Translations under genes and position numbers: made by a program | The notes under the pieces: generated by a model | What the model was told of the DNA's origin: nothing | Databases searched by the model: none | What the model saw: the letters and a program-made list of their open reading frames with translations, nothing else | In this document: positions 8,304-16,683 of the stretch, one piece after another | How the letters are laid out: every line of letters begins with the position of its first letter | How positions within the stretch are numbered: position 1 is the first letter of the stretch | IMG/VR virus record: IMGVR_UViG_3300046507_000249 | Span: 1-28,467 of that record | Reading direction: 5' to 3' (one strand) | Source of the DNA: a virus | Length of the DNA stretch: 28,467 nt

Positions 8304-8471
8304 ATGGCAAAGCAAGACGACGCGGCGAGCTTCGATTACGAACTCGTCGTGCTGCATCAATTCGGCTTCACCGAGCGCGGCACGCGTATCAGTGACGCGG
8401 CCGACATTCAGAAGGTCATCGACGAAGGTCACGCCGACAAATGCGTGCGAGTCGCGAAGGAGGCTAAATAA
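8304..8471 (+). CDS. Small hypothetical protein before the tail sheath, 55 aa
   Basis: Begins MAKQDDAASFDYELVVLHQF and ends RVAKEAK, its stop overlapping the sheath ATG. TAGGA supplies a Shine-Dalgarno sequence shared with the stop of the preceding gene. Small proteins of this sort immediately upstream of sheath genes occur in Mu-like and related phages, without a firm function. Real translation is supported by the tight packing. Confidence 0.7.
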   Translation: MAKQDDAASFDYELVVLHQFGFTERGTRISDAADIQKVIDEGHADKCVRVAKEAK

Positions 8472-10021
8472 TGCCGATTTATCAAGCGAATAGTTTGAAC
8501 GTTTCGGCGCTCTCCGCTCCCGGCGTTTATCTGCAAATCCAGACGCCGCCGCTGATCATCAACGGCGTTCCGTCGAACGTGCTCGGCGCGGTCGGTATTG
8601 GCTCCTGGGGTCCGGTGAATGCTCCGGTGCTCGTCGGCTCGCCGAATGACGTCGCGCAATGGCTCGGGCCGAAGCAAGTTCGGAAATACGACCTCGCAAC
8701 CGCGATGGACGTGTTTTTCCTGCAAGGCGCGACCGCGATTCAATACGTGCGCGTCACGGACGGCACCGACGTCGCGGCAACCGGCAAGCTGATGGACACG
8801 GCCGGCACGCCCGCGATCGGCGCCAACCTGACGGCGATCTACACCGGCACGCGCGGCAACTCGATTGTCGCCTCGATGGCGGCTGGCACGAAGGCGAGCA
8901 CGTTCAAAGTGACGATCGCGCTGCCCGGCGTTCAAGCTGAAGTGTTCGACAACATCGCCGGATCGGGCGCGGCGCTGTGGACGGCTGTCGTCAACGCGAT
9001 CAACAACGGTCAATCGAACACGCGCGGCCCGTCGCAATTGGTCGTCGCAACGGCTGGCCCGTCGACCGCCGCGCCGAACATCACCGTGCCGAACGCATTC
9101 ACGACCGGCACGGACGGCACGACGACGCTCACCGACGCACTGCTCGTCGGCACCGATGGCAACGCCGGCACGCGCAAGGGCATGTACTGCCTTCGCGGCA
9201 CTGGCGCGCAAGTCGGTTGCCTGGTCGATCACTCGGACCTCTCTGCCGCGTCGACGGTGCTCTCGTTCGCTCTGTCCGAAGGCATCTATTTCGGCTTGCA
9301 AGGCGCACCGAGCGCGAACTACACGACCGTTTCGACCGCGCTCAATACGGCCGGCGCTGATGGCTACGGCCTGAAAGTGTTCGTTGGCGATTGGGTGACG
9401 TATTTCGACGGCACGAACAACCAGAACCGTTTGCTCGGACCTGCAACGTTTTGGGCTGGCAAGCAAGCGGCGCTCTCGCCGGAACAGTCGAGCCTGAATA
9501 AGCCGCTGTTCGGTATCGTCGGCACGCAGCGCACCGCGCAAAACCTGCCCTATACCGGCGCGGAAATCGGCGCGATCAATCAGGCGCGTCTCGACGTCAT
9601 CGGCAACCCGTCGCCGGGTGGCAACTACTACGCGACGCAGACGGGCGGCAACGCTTCGAGCGCAGCGGGTCAGGATGGCGACAACTACACCCGCATGACG
9701 AATTACCTGTCGCTTACCCTGGCGGCGGCATTCGGCACGGTGATCGGCAAGAACCAGACGGTCGACCTTCGCAACGATGTGAAATCGGCGATGCAAGCGT
9801 TCCTGTCGAACCTTTGGCGTCTGCAAATGATCGGCGACGTCAACAACCCGACGCAAGCGCCGTTCACGGTGCAAATCGACAAGGCGAACAACCCCGACAG
9901 CGCAGTTGCGGCCGGATACATGCAAGCCGACGTCAAGGTGAAATATCTGTCGGTCGTGCTGTACTTCATCATCAATTTGCAAGGCGGTCAGACGGTTCAA
10001 ATCCAGTCGAGCGTTCAGTAA
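8471..10021 (+). CDS. Tail sheath protein
   Basis: A 516-residue contractile sheath subunit. The N-terminus (LSAPGVYLQIQTPPLIINGV) and the following GIGSWGPVNAPVLV match the opening of phage sheath proteins. The C-terminus from DLRNDVKSAMQAFLSNLWR to VKVKYLSVVLYFIINLQGGQ gives the strand that links sheath subunits. Its presence means a myovirus-type tail. It is followed by a terminator-like hairpin and the tube gene, the standard order. The middle (residues about 95-260) is an Ala, Thr and Gly-rich insertion likely exposed on the sheath surface. The ATG overlaps the previous stop (TAATG). Confidence 0.95.
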   Translation: MPIYQANSLNVSALSAPGVYLQIQTPPLIINGVPSNVLGAVGIGSWGPVNAPVLVGSPNDVAQWLGPKQVRKYDLATAMDVFFLQGATAIQYVRVTDGTDVAATGKLMDTAGTPAIGANLTAIYTGTRGNSIVASMAAGTKASTFKVTIALPGVQAEVFDNIAGSGAALWTAVVNAINNGQSNTRGPSQLVVATAGPSTAAPNITVPNAFTTGTDGTTTLTDALLVGTDGNAGTRKGMYCLRGTGAQVGCLVDHSDLSAASTVLSFALSEGIYFGLQGAPSANYTTVSTALNTAGADGYGLKVFVGDWVTYFDGTNNQNRLLGPATFWAGKQAALSPEQSSLNKPLFGIVGTQRTAQNLPYTGAEIGAINQARLDVIGNPSPGGNYYATQTGGNASSAAGQDGDNYTRMTNYLSLTLAAAFGTVIGKNQTVDLRNDVKSAMQAFLSNLWRLQMIGDVNNPTQAPFTVQIDKANNPDSAVAAGYMQADVKVKYLSVVLYFIINLQGGQTVQIQSSVQ

Positions 10022-10028
10022 AACCCCG

Positions 10029-10050
10029 GCCCGCCTCGCGCGGGCTTTTT
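10029..10050 (+). terminator. Intrinsic terminator-like hairpin after the sheath
   Basis: GCCCGC (10029-10034), loop CTCGC, GCGGGC (10040-10045), five T. Stem and loop are identical to the copies at 21614 and 22277. Confidence 0.78.
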
Positions 10051-10064
10051 CATGAGGCTAAAAC

Positions 10065-10493
10065 ATGCCGCTCAACGGCTTTACGATCGGTCGCGACCTG
10101 TCGGTCAACATTCAGACGCCGAACGGCGCCCTGCCGCTCTCCCTGATCACGAAATTCACCGCCAAGCCCGACATCACCGACGTCAAGGTGAAGGGTCTCG
10201 ACGGTCGCACGCGTCACCTTCGGTTCCCGGATGGCTGGTCCGGCTCGTTCGAAGTCGAACGGCAAGACTCGACGCTCGACGACTATTTCGCAAGCGAGGA
10301 AGCGAACTATTACGCCGGCCTCGACCTCGCGCCGTCGACCATCACCGAAACGATCACCGAAGCAGGGGGCGCCGTCTCGCAATTCCAGTTCGTCGGCGTG
10401 ATTTTCAAACTCGAAGATGCGGGCGATTGGGCGGGCGATGCGACCGTGAAGCAAAAACTCTCGTTCGTCGCCGAACAACGCATCAAGCTCTAA
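10065..10493 (+). CDS. Tail tube protein
   Basis: A 142-residue protein right after the sheath. Size, position and beta-rich character with alternating polar strands (DITDVKVKGLDGRTRHLRFP, GWSGSFEVERQDSTLDDYFA) fit the inner tube subunit, which stacks as hexamers inside the sheath. The C-terminal strand TVKQKLSFVAEQRIKL would complete the barrel. GAGG precedes the ATG by a few bases, between it and the upstream hairpin. No odd features. Confidence 0.9.
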   Translation: MPLNGFTIGRDLSVNIQTPNGALPLSLITKFTAKPDITDVKVKGLDGRTRHLRFPDGWSGSFEVERQDSTLDDYFASEEANYYAGLDLAPSTITETITEAGGAVSQFQFVGVIFKLEDAGDWAGDATVKQKLSFVAEQRIKL

Positions 10494-10509
10494 ACCATAA
10501 GGATTCGAA

Positions 10510-10899
10510 ATGACGACTGTGAACGTCCGCAAGAAAACAGCAGCACCGGCAAGCACGCCGTCGAGCGAACTCGTAAAGAAAGCCGCTGAAGTGGTAACGA
10601 TCGAAACGCCCAACGGTCTGACGGTGACGCTGAAGAAGCCGGGCGTTCTGTCGCAATTTCGACTCGTGAAAATCCTCGGCGAAGCCGCGCGCAATCAGGT
10701 TTATGTGTCGATGGTGATCCCGATCACCTTCGTCGCATCAATCAACGGCGTCGCGGTCAATTACCCGAATACCGAACGCGAAATCGAGGCGACGATTCAA
10801 CGCCTCGACGAGGAAGGCGTGACCGCGGTGATGAATGCGGTTATGGAAAACTTCGGCGGCGAATCGCCCGAAGCGCAAAAGGAAGAAGTAAAAAACTAG
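10510..10899 (+). CDS. Tail assembly chaperone, short form (gpG-like)
   Basis: A 129-residue protein between tube and tape measure, where tailed phages place the chaperone that coats the tape measure during tail assembly. The first 30 residues are Lys, Ala and Thr rich; the rest is mixed, with VVTIETPNGLTVTLKKPGVL and a helical end EEGVTAVMNAVMENFGGESP. Its terminal codons contain the frameshift heptamer at 10890-10896, just before the UAG, so a fraction of ribosomes should make the extended form described separately. AAGGA precedes the ATG. Confidence 0.85.
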   Translation: MTTVNVRKKTAAPASTPSSELVKKAAEVVTIETPNGLTVTLKKPGVLSQFRLVKILGEAARNQVYVSMVIPITFVASINGVAVNYPNTEREIEATIQRLDEEGVTAVMNAVMENFGGESPEAQKEEVKN

Positions 10900-11069
10900 C
10901 GCGCTCTGTGGCGGTTCGCGAATCGCTTTGGCTAGTGCGGAATAACATGCCGTTCGATGTTGCGTTTTCACTCGACGACGCAACTCGGGCGGCATTCTGC
11001 ATTGTGTTCTCGGAATTCGAGGGTAATGAATTCGATTATGGTCGAATGGAATTCAAGGAGCGCAAATAA
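10510..11069 (+). CDS. Tail assembly chaperone, -1 frameshift form (gpGT-like)
   Basis: A -1 slip at 10890-10896 extends the chaperone by 57 residues, from CTA at 10896 to UAA at 11067-11069, giving about 186 residues. The extension is open throughout, includes PFDVAFSLDDATRAAF and FEGNEFDYGRMEFKERK, and lacks a start codon of its own with a good Shine-Dalgarno sequence. The single G-to-GT arrangement just before the tape measure is a well-known conserved feature of tailed phages. The next gene's ATG overlaps the stop of this extension, another sign that ribosomes reach it. Frameshifting efficiency cannot be read from sequence. Confidence 0.85.
10890..10896 (+). promoter_or_regulatory. -1 programmed frameshift slippery site
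   Basis: A AAA AAC in the correct phase (GTA AAA AAC UAG), a canonical X-XXY-YYZ heptamer. The zero-frame stop follows directly. GCGGTT-CGCG-AATCGC at 10911-10926 could form a small hairpin 14 nt downstream, a little farther than usual stimulators. Confidence 0.85.
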
Positions 11070-11572
11070 TGCTGGAATTCGCAAGCCTTGGCGCCTTCCA
11101 AAATCACGTCACGCAGACGATGATCCCCGCGGTTCATTCTCACTTGGGACGCGGGCTTGAAGCCGCCGCAGAGCTAATTCAGAACACCGCGCGCGCGAAG
11201 CTCGGTCACTATCAATCGAGCGTTGAGCACTTCCCGGCCTGGCCGGAACTCGCCGACTACACGAAGGCGGATCGCGTCGCCAAGGGTTTCACGGAAAACG
11301 ACCCGCTTTTGCGCACTGGCGCGCTGCGCGACTCGATCAGTCACGCGGTGAGAGGGTTTGAGGCGGTGATCGGCTCGACTTCAGACGTTGCTGTCGCGCA
11401 GGAATTGGGAACTGAAAGAATCCCGCCGCGCCCTTTCCTCGGGCCGGCGGTTGTGCAGAACGAGGAAGCCTTGCGCGCGCTATGGCATGACGTGCTGCTG
11501 CGCGGCTTCCTAGGGCGCGGCGTCAATTCGACGGCGCAAATGAACGGCACGCGCCTAAGAGATGGCGACTAA
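11069..11572 (+). CDS. HK97 gp10-like / virion morphogenesis protein
   Basis: A 167-residue protein whose ATG overlaps the stop of the chaperone extension. The core has LLRTGALRDSISHAV, then VIGSTSDVAVAQELGTE and RIPPRPFLGPAV. This arrangement (LRTGxLR, GSxxxYAxxxExGT-like, PPRPFLG) is typical of gp10-like tail completion or virion morphogenesis proteins. These usually sit between head and tail genes, so the place between chaperone and tape measure is unusual though known. Expected to act at the head-tail joint or tail end. Its stop overlaps the end of a minus-strand ORF by a few bases. Confidence 0.8.
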   Translation: MLEFASLGAFQNHVTQTMIPAVHSHLGRGLEAAAELIQNTARAKLGHYQSSVEHFPAWPELADYTKADRVAKGFTENDPLLRTGALRDSISHAVRGFEAVIGSTSDVAVAQELGTERIPPRPFLGPAVVQNEEALRALWHDVLLRGFLGRGVNSTAQMNGTRLRDGD

Positions 11573-11799
11573 ACCGCCGCGGCGACCATCACGACGACGC
11601 AGAACAGGAATGTGATGCTGATAGCCGCCGCGATCGTCAGCACGATCACCTTAAGCGACCGCATCCACAAGCTAAAGAACTTGTCGAATCCTGTTTCGCG
11701 CTCGACGGCCATGAACCGGGCGCGGGGTTGCGGGTACTGAACGGCGCTGAAATTTGACGCCGCCCAATCGTGGAGTCTAAAGCCTAGCCGACTTCTCAT
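11569..11799 (-). CDS. Possible small membrane protein, opposite strand, 76 aa
   Basis: A minus-strand ORF that fills the only sizeable gap (226 bp) in the late block. Starting at the ATG at 11799, preceded by GGGAG six bases upstream, it makes 76 residues. A basic amphipathic N-terminal half is followed by one strong membrane segment near the C-terminus (VIVLTIAAAISITFLFCVVV). The plus strand here holds no competing ORF. Its position suggests an inserted accessory (moron-like) gene, but no clear promoter is seen, and antisense placement near the tape-measure start makes an alternative regulatory role conceivable. Function unknown. Confidence 0.5.
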   Translation of the reverse strand: MRSRLGFRLHDWAASNFSAVQYPQPRARFMAVERETGFDKFFSLWMRSLKVIVLTIAAAISITFLFCVVVMVAAAV

Positions 11800-13559
11800 T
11801 GCCAACTCCCAAGGGGGCTAAAATTTTTGAAGCATTCAAGATCGGGGTTCGTGTATCCCTGATAAATGGAGTATCGCACGGCCTTTTGCAAATGGCAAAC
11901 CAGTTCGGGCACGCGGAACACGCGGCCGAACGTTTGCGGCGATCCATTCAGCGAATGAGCGGCGCCACACGCTTAATGTTCGGCGGCGCACTAACGACCG
12001 GCTTAGGCGTTGGCCTTGCGATGGCGTTTAAAGGTCCGCTCCAAGAGGCGAATAAGTTCGTCAAGCTGCAAAACGACATTCTTAGCAACGGCGCAAAGCT
12101 GTCGCAAATGAAGGACATCACGGATTGGGCGAATAACGACAAGTCGATTCGCAATCTATCGGTGAACGAGAAAATGGGCGTTGCCGTCGAGGCGTTTGCC
12201 CTGACGCGCGATGCGGGGCGCGAAGATGCGCACCATACGCTGCGCCTCGCGCCGATCCTGGCGAAGTTGGAGGCGATCGACAAGGCGAGCGGAAAGCATA
12301 CGTCGGACGCCGAGCGACAAAGTTTCGTCAAGGCGCTCGAACTGAGCGGCGGGTTCAATAACGGCGTGGACACCGAAGCGCGCGCCGACCTGCTCTATAA
12401 ACTGATGGCGTCGGGTAACGGCACGCTGAAGGCAGGAACCCTGCGCGCGATCTTTGCCGGCGACCCGGCCGACTTGCAGAAGGTGTCGAACGGCTTTCTC
12501 GCGCGCGCCGAGCCGATTATGCAGCAGATGGGGCCGGGCTTCGCAATCGCGATGCGCACGCTCCAAAACCGCATGCTCGCGCACGTCGGGTTCAATGGTC
12601 CGACAGGCGGCTATCAGCTTGAAAAGCTGAAGAAATGGGGCGTCATGGATAAGGACGGCCATGTTATCGACTCGCCGACGCTTATAAAAGACACTGACAA
12701 GTGGGTTCAGACGCACATGCCGGAGTTCTACAAGGCGGCGGGTGCGAACGATGACGCTAGCCGGCGAATGGTCGACCAAATCATCGGCAGTTCGACGGGT
12801 GCGAAACTGATCGGCAATTTCCAGCGCGAAAGCTCGCTCATGGAAGCATCCGAAAAGGCGGTCGGGCGGCAAAGCGGCATCGACGAATCGCTCAAAAAGA
12901 AGGGTTCGCCGCTCGATCAGCAGATGACGGTTCTCACCGCGAAATGGCACGACCTGATGCTGCGCATCGGGATCGCTGTGCTCCCGATGGCGATCAGGGG
13001 ATTGAGCAAACTAGCCGACATCATGGAATCGGTTGCGAACTTCGCGAAGGAACACCCCAACCTCGTGAAAGTTTTTGCTGTTGCGACCGCGCTGTTTGGG
13101 GCATTCCTCGTGATCGGCGGCGCACTCTCTCTCACGATTGGCATTATCGGAACGCTCGTCGGCGCAATCGGCGTCGTCGGCGGTGTCGGCTTGTTTGGCG
13201 CGCTCACCGGCCTTGCGATTCCAATTGGCATCGCGGTTCTCGCGCTCGGCACGCTCGCGGCGGCTGCGTATGCGTTCAGCCCGCTCACGCAAAAGGAAAT
13301 CGACGCGGCAAAGACAGGCGGCGGCGTAAAGCTGTCGGCTGGCGCGCAAGCGCGCGTCGATGCTGGTGAGGCTGGTAGTCCAAACGTTAAGACTGGCGCG
13401 CAGGCCGGTTCGGGCGGGAAAGGCGGCGACGTCTATCTCGACGGCAAGAAAGTCGGCTGGATCGTGGACAAGCATCTCGGCAAGCAAACCGCGAGCGCCG
13501 GCAACTCGAACACGTTCGATCCTTCGATGGGTCAAGTACCCGCAGGGATGGCTTACTGA
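11799..13559 (+). CDS. Tape measure protein
   Basis: A tail-length ruler of about 586 residues. It opens with FEAFKIGVRVSLINGVSHG, has a long helical body, and a large hydrophobic segment near residues 420-500 (VKVFAVATALFGAFLVIGGA onward), as in many tape measures. The length is short for the family, predicting a tail of very roughly 90 nm. The start is uncertain. TTG at 11799 lacks a good Shine-Dalgarno sequence, while AAGGGGG (11811-11817) stands five bases before an in-frame ATT at 11823; that rare start would yield MFEAFKIGVRV, eight residues shorter. There is no in-frame ATG nearby. The stop overlaps the next ATG (TGATG). Confidence 0.88.
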   Translation: MPTPKGAKIFEAFKIGVRVSLINGVSHGLLQMANQFGHAEHAAERLRRSIQRMSGATRLMFGGALTTGLGVGLAMAFKGPLQEANKFVKLQNDILSNGAKLSQMKDITDWANNDKSIRNLSVNEKMGVAVEAFALTRDAGREDAHHTLRLAPILAKLEAIDKASGKHTSDAERQSFVKALELSGGFNNGVDTEARADLLYKLMASGNGTLKAGTLRAIFAGDPADLQKVSNGFLARAEPIMQQMGPGFAIAMRTLQNRMLAHVGFNGPTGGYQLEKLKKWGVMDKDGHVIDSPTLIKDTDKWVQTHMPEFYKAAGANDDASRRMVDQIIGSSTGAKLIGNFQRESSLMEASEKAVGRQSGIDESLKKKGSPLDQQMTVLTAKWHDLMLRIGIAVLPMAIRGLSKLADIMESVANFAKEHPNLVKVFAVATALFGAFLVIGGALSLTIGIIGTLVGAIGVVGGVGLFGALTGLAIPIGIAVLALGTLAAAAYAFSPLTQKEIDAAKTGGGVKLSAGAQARVDAGEAGSPNVKTGAQAGSGGKGGDVYLDGKKVGWIVDKHLGKQTASAGNSNTFDPSMGQVPAGMAY

Positions 13560-14512
13560 TGGCGACCATTCTCACCCTGGGCGATGTGACGTTCTCGGAG
13601 TATGAAATCCCCGAGCACATCGCCGTTCGCACCGCACACCGCGCCGTTATTCACCGATTCGTCGGCGGCGCCCGGCAGATTGATATGCTCGGCGCCGATC
13701 ACGCGCCGATCGATTGGTCGGGCTGGTTCGTCGGCTCGACCGCGCTCGACCGCGCGCTTACGCTGAAGTCGATGCACGACGACGGCTTGCCGCTCACGCT
13801 GTCGTGGAGCGAGTTCCTTTACAAAGTCGTAATCACCGAGTTCGAAGCGGATTTTCAGCGGTCGTATCAAATCCCGTACCGCATCTCATGCACGGTGGTT
13901 CAGGACTATCTGAACGATGACGGCGGCGGCGCCGTTCCGAGCGTCGACGATCTGATCAACACCGACTTGTCGAGCGCGACGTCGCTCTCGTCGAGTTTCC
14001 CGTCTCTCGCCGCGCCGATGGCATCGCTCAATTCGGCGATCGGCGCGGTTTCATCGTTCGCGACGGCGGCGAAAAGCACGATCAATGGTGTTCTGCAACC
14101 GCTCAACGCGGTTCGTTCCCAGGTGCAAGTTCTGATTTCGTCGACGGAAAACACGCTTATGAGCGTGACGACGCTCGGCGGCATCCTTCCGAGCAACCCG
14201 CTCTCGCGGCAAGTCGCGAGCATCAGCACGCAGATAAACGCCATGCAGAATCAAGCCGCGCTTGTGCAACTGAACAGCACGCTCGGGCGCATGGGTTCGA
14301 ACCTCGGGCAAATCAACAGCGGCGTCAAGACGGTTCAAGTCGGCGGCGGCAATCTCTACGATCTGGCGTCGAAGTTCTACGGCAAGGTGAGCGGGTGGAC
14401 GGCGTTGCAGAAGGCGAACCCGCAACTCGGCAACGACACGAACATCAGCGGCAATCAGACCATCACAATCCCGCCCTATACCGGCGACTCAGGAGGCGTG
14501 CTAGATGCCTAA
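13559..14512 (+). CDS. Tail/baseplate protein with C-terminal LysM domain, 317 aa
   Basis: Follows the tape measure, the usual place for the protein that joins tape measure and baseplate hub (DNA-circulation or gp53-like in contractile phages). The N-terminal half (VTFSEYEIPEHIAVRTAHRA, DWSGWFVGSTALDRALTL) matches this type. A low-complexity Ser, Ala and Gln-rich middle spans about residues 130-255. Residues about 260-305 form a LysM-like module (GGNLYDLASKFYGKVSGWTA, then NISGNQTITIPP), commonly found in contractile injection systems at this position. It overlaps gpD by eight bases. Confidence 0.82.
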   Translation: MATILTLGDVTFSEYEIPEHIAVRTAHRAVIHRFVGGARQIDMLGADHAPIDWSGWFVGSTALDRALTLKSMHDDGLPLTLSWSEFLYKVVITEFEADFQRSYQIPYRISCTVVQDYLNDDGGGAVPSVDDLINTDLSSATSLSSSFPSLAAPMASLNSAIGAVSSFATAAKSTINGVLQPLNAVRSQVQVLISSTENTLMSVTTLGGILPSNPLSRQVASISTQINAMQNQAALVQLNSTLGRMGSNLGQINSGVKTVQVGGGNLYDLASKFYGKVSGWTALQKANPQLGNDTNISGNQTITIPPYTGDSGGVLDA

Positions 14513-15638
14513 CACCGCGCAGGCGGTACGCGGCGCGGTGAAGTTGAGCGGCAAGGATCAGACGTTGACGCCGATCGTCGGTTGGATCGCGTTCGACGTC
14601 GACAACAACAATTTCGCGAGCGCCGACAATTTCAGCGTGACGTTCGCCGCCAACAAACTCCCGCCCGATCGCAATTTGCTCTGGCTCTCGGATCAAACCG
14701 AGATTTACGTCGAGATTTTCGCGGGCGTGCCGGTCGATCCGTCTCATTGGACGGCCGAAGAATTGACCTCGCTGATTTACGGTCAGGTTGACACGCTCGA
14801 ATATGACCCGGTTGCCGGCACGGTGCACGTCGCCGGCCGCGACCTCACGCGCGTTTTCATCGATTCGAAAACAACCGAGAAGTGGCAAAACAAAACGTCA
14901 TCGCAGATTGCGACGCTTCTCGCGCAGCGGCACGGCATGACGGCCGACGTCACCGCAACGACGACGCTCGCCGGCAAGTTCTACGAAATCGATCACGACA
15001 AGATGACCGCGGCGCGCACCGAATGGGATTTGCTTTGCGAGCTTGCGCGACACGAGCAGTTCGACGTTTGGGTGTCGGGGCATGTGCTGAACTTCAAGCC
15101 AAAGCCCGACGCATCGAGCGTCACGCCCTTTCGCGTCACCTGGGCGCCGCCTGACGGCGAAACCGGATACTCGGTGAGCAACGTCGAAGGGCTGAAGCTA
15201 GAGCGCGCGCTGACGGTCTCGAAAGGCATCGTCGTCGTCGTGCGCTCGTGGAATGACGCGGCGCAAAAGGTGTTCACCGCGACGTTTCCGCCGAACAAGC
15301 AGACGGCGATCAAGCCGGGTTCGTCAAAGATCGGCAGCGGATCGCAAACCTACTATTACAGCGTGCCGAATCTCACGCAAGAGAAGGTCTTGAAGTTCGC
15401 CGAAGCGAAATACGCGCAAATCATTCAGCACGAAATGAAATGCGAGTTCTCGATTCCAGCGGCCGGAAATGACGCGCTCACCGTGTCGAGCGTGATCCAG
15501 TTGACCGGCACCGGCACCAAGTGGGATCAAACCTATTTTCCCGACTCGCTGCGGCGCGCGCTCGATTTCGAGAGCGGTTACACGCTGACCGTGAGCGCAA
15601 AGAATCATTCACCCGACACGCAGGAGGCGAGCGCTTGA
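14505..15638 (+). CDS. Baseplate hub protein (gpD / Mu gp44-like)
   Basis: A 377-residue late-control D type hub that trimerises under the tube and holds the spike. Characteristic stretches include IYGQVDTLEYDPVAGTVHVA, GRDLTRVFIDSKTTEKW, and SQIATLLAQRHGMTADV, then the ARTEWDLLCELARHEQFDVW segment typical of the family. The start ATG lies inside the preceding gene, eight bases after a perfect AGGAGG at 14491-14496. Followed by the spike gene, the standard order. Confidence 0.9.
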   Translation: MPNTAQAVRGAVKLSGKDQTLTPIVGWIAFDVDNNNFASADNFSVTFAANKLPPDRNLLWLSDQTEIYVEIFAGVPVDPSHWTAEELTSLIYGQVDTLEYDPVAGTVHVAGRDLTRVFIDSKTTEKWQNKTSSQIATLLAQRHGMTADVTATTTLAGKFYEIDHDKMTAARTEWDLLCELARHEQFDVWVSGHVLNFKPKPDASSVTPFRVTWAPPDGETGYSVSNVEGLKLERALTVSKGIVVVVRSWNDAAQKVFTATFPPNKQTAIKPGSSKIGSGSQTYYYSVPNLTQEKVLKFAEAKYAQIIQHEMKCEFSIPAAGNDALTVSSVIQLTGTGTKWDQTYFPDSLRRALDFESGYTLTVSAKNHSPDTQEASA

Positions 15639-16285
15639 GCCGATTAGCTAATGCAATGAGCCAGCGCGCGGCGCTCGCGATGCTTGACCTGACGACGCCG
15701 CGCACCGGAACGATAACGTCATACGATCCGGCAAAACACGCGGTCAAAGTGCAGATTCAACCCGAAGGCGTCGAGGTAGCGGGCTGGATTCCGCTCGGCG
15801 CGGCCGGCGTCGGCAACGGCTTCGGCATCGTATGCGGCCCGAATATGGGCGATATGGTGCAAGTGACGTTCGATAGCGCATCACCGAACGCGCCGCGCAT
15901 CACCGGGCGATTCTTCTCGAACGTGAACGTGCCGCCCAATGTGCCGAGCGGCGAGACCTACATCGTGCATCAGTCGGGTTCGTTCCTGAAGTTCCATAAC
16001 GACGGATCGGTTGAGATGAATGCGGCGGCGGGCGCGACTTACGCCGCGACGTCGCACACGTTCACCGGCCCGGTCACGATGAACGATACTGCGCTCGTCA
16101 AGAAAACGATCACCGGGCAGGGCGGAATTGCGGTGTCGGGCGACAACGGCACCGGCAACGCGTCGACCGTGAACGGCAATTTCGCGACAACCGGCACGAT
16201 CACCAACAACGGCAAGAGCATCGGAAGCACGCACACGCATAGCGGCGTGACGACGGGCGGCGGCACAACGGGGGCACCGGTATGA
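15635..16285 (+). CDS. Baseplate spike protein (gpV-like)
   Basis: A 216-residue membrane-piercing spike. The N-terminal OB-like domain (ITSYDPAKHAVKVQIQPEGV, GFGIVCGPNMGDMVQVTF) is followed by a repetitive beta-helix region rich in Gly, Thr and Asn, and a tip motif THTHSGV with an HxH pair, which in known spikes binds a metal ion. TTG at 15635 is chosen as start because AGGAGG at 15622-15627 lies seven bases upstream and it forms a TTGA overlap with the hub stop. An ATG at 15656 would remove seven residues and lacks such a site. Confidence 0.88.
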   Translation: MSRLANAMSQRAALAMLDLTTPRTGTITSYDPAKHAVKVQIQPEGVEVAGWIPLGAAGVGNGFGIVCGPNMGDMVQVTFDSASPNAPRITGRFFSNVNVPPNVPSGETYIVHQSGSFLKFHNDGSVEMNAAAGATYAATSHTFTGPVTMNDTALVKKTITGQGGIAVSGDNGTGNASTVNGNFATTGTITNNGKSIGSTHTHSGVTTGGGTTGAPV

Positions 16286-16683
16286 CAGACGCGTTTCATT
16301 TTTGGGGAAATGACCTAAACGTTTCCGCATCAGGCGATCTTTTGCTCGCCGACAGCAGCGACACGACGCAGCAGCAGATTCTTCGCGCGCTGCTCACGAA
16401 CCCCGCGCTATCTGACCGCGCCGGCAACCCGCTCGCAACCGCCGATTACTCGGATCACCCGACATTCGGCGCGGGCCTGCCGCGGCGCGTCGGCTCGACG
16501 CTCAATGTCGCGGAACTACGGGCCATCATTCGCGGCGTCGTCGTCTCGTTCCCCGGTGTCGCGCGCAACCCTTCGCCAGTGATCGACGTTCTGCCGTTTA
16601 ACGACGGCGCGACGATCAATATCCAGTACGCGGACCTGATCACCGGCACGACTGAAACCCTCTCTTTCGACATCAATCAATGA
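16282..16683 (+). CDS. Baseplate wedge protein (gpW / gp25-like)
   Basis: A 133-residue protein overlapping the spike gene by ATGA and the gpJ gene by four bases. Sequence such as QQQILRALLTNPALSDRAGN and GLPRRVGSTLNVAELRAIIR is typical of Mu gp46 and gpW-like subunits, which initiate sheath polymerisation on the baseplate. Length is normal for the group. Confidence 0.83.
   Translation: MTDAFHFWGNDLNVSASGDLLLADSSDTTQQQILRALLTNPALSDRAGNPLATADYSDHPTFGAGLPRRVGSTLNVAELRAIIRGVVVSFPGVARNPSPVIDVLPFNDGATINIQYADLITGTTETLSFDINQ

Noticed and set aside
8429-10000. 523-codon minus-strand ORF opposite the tail sheath
   Set aside because: It is the antisense shadow of a clearly recognised sheath gene, rich in Arg, Val and His as expected from reading GC-rich codons backwards.
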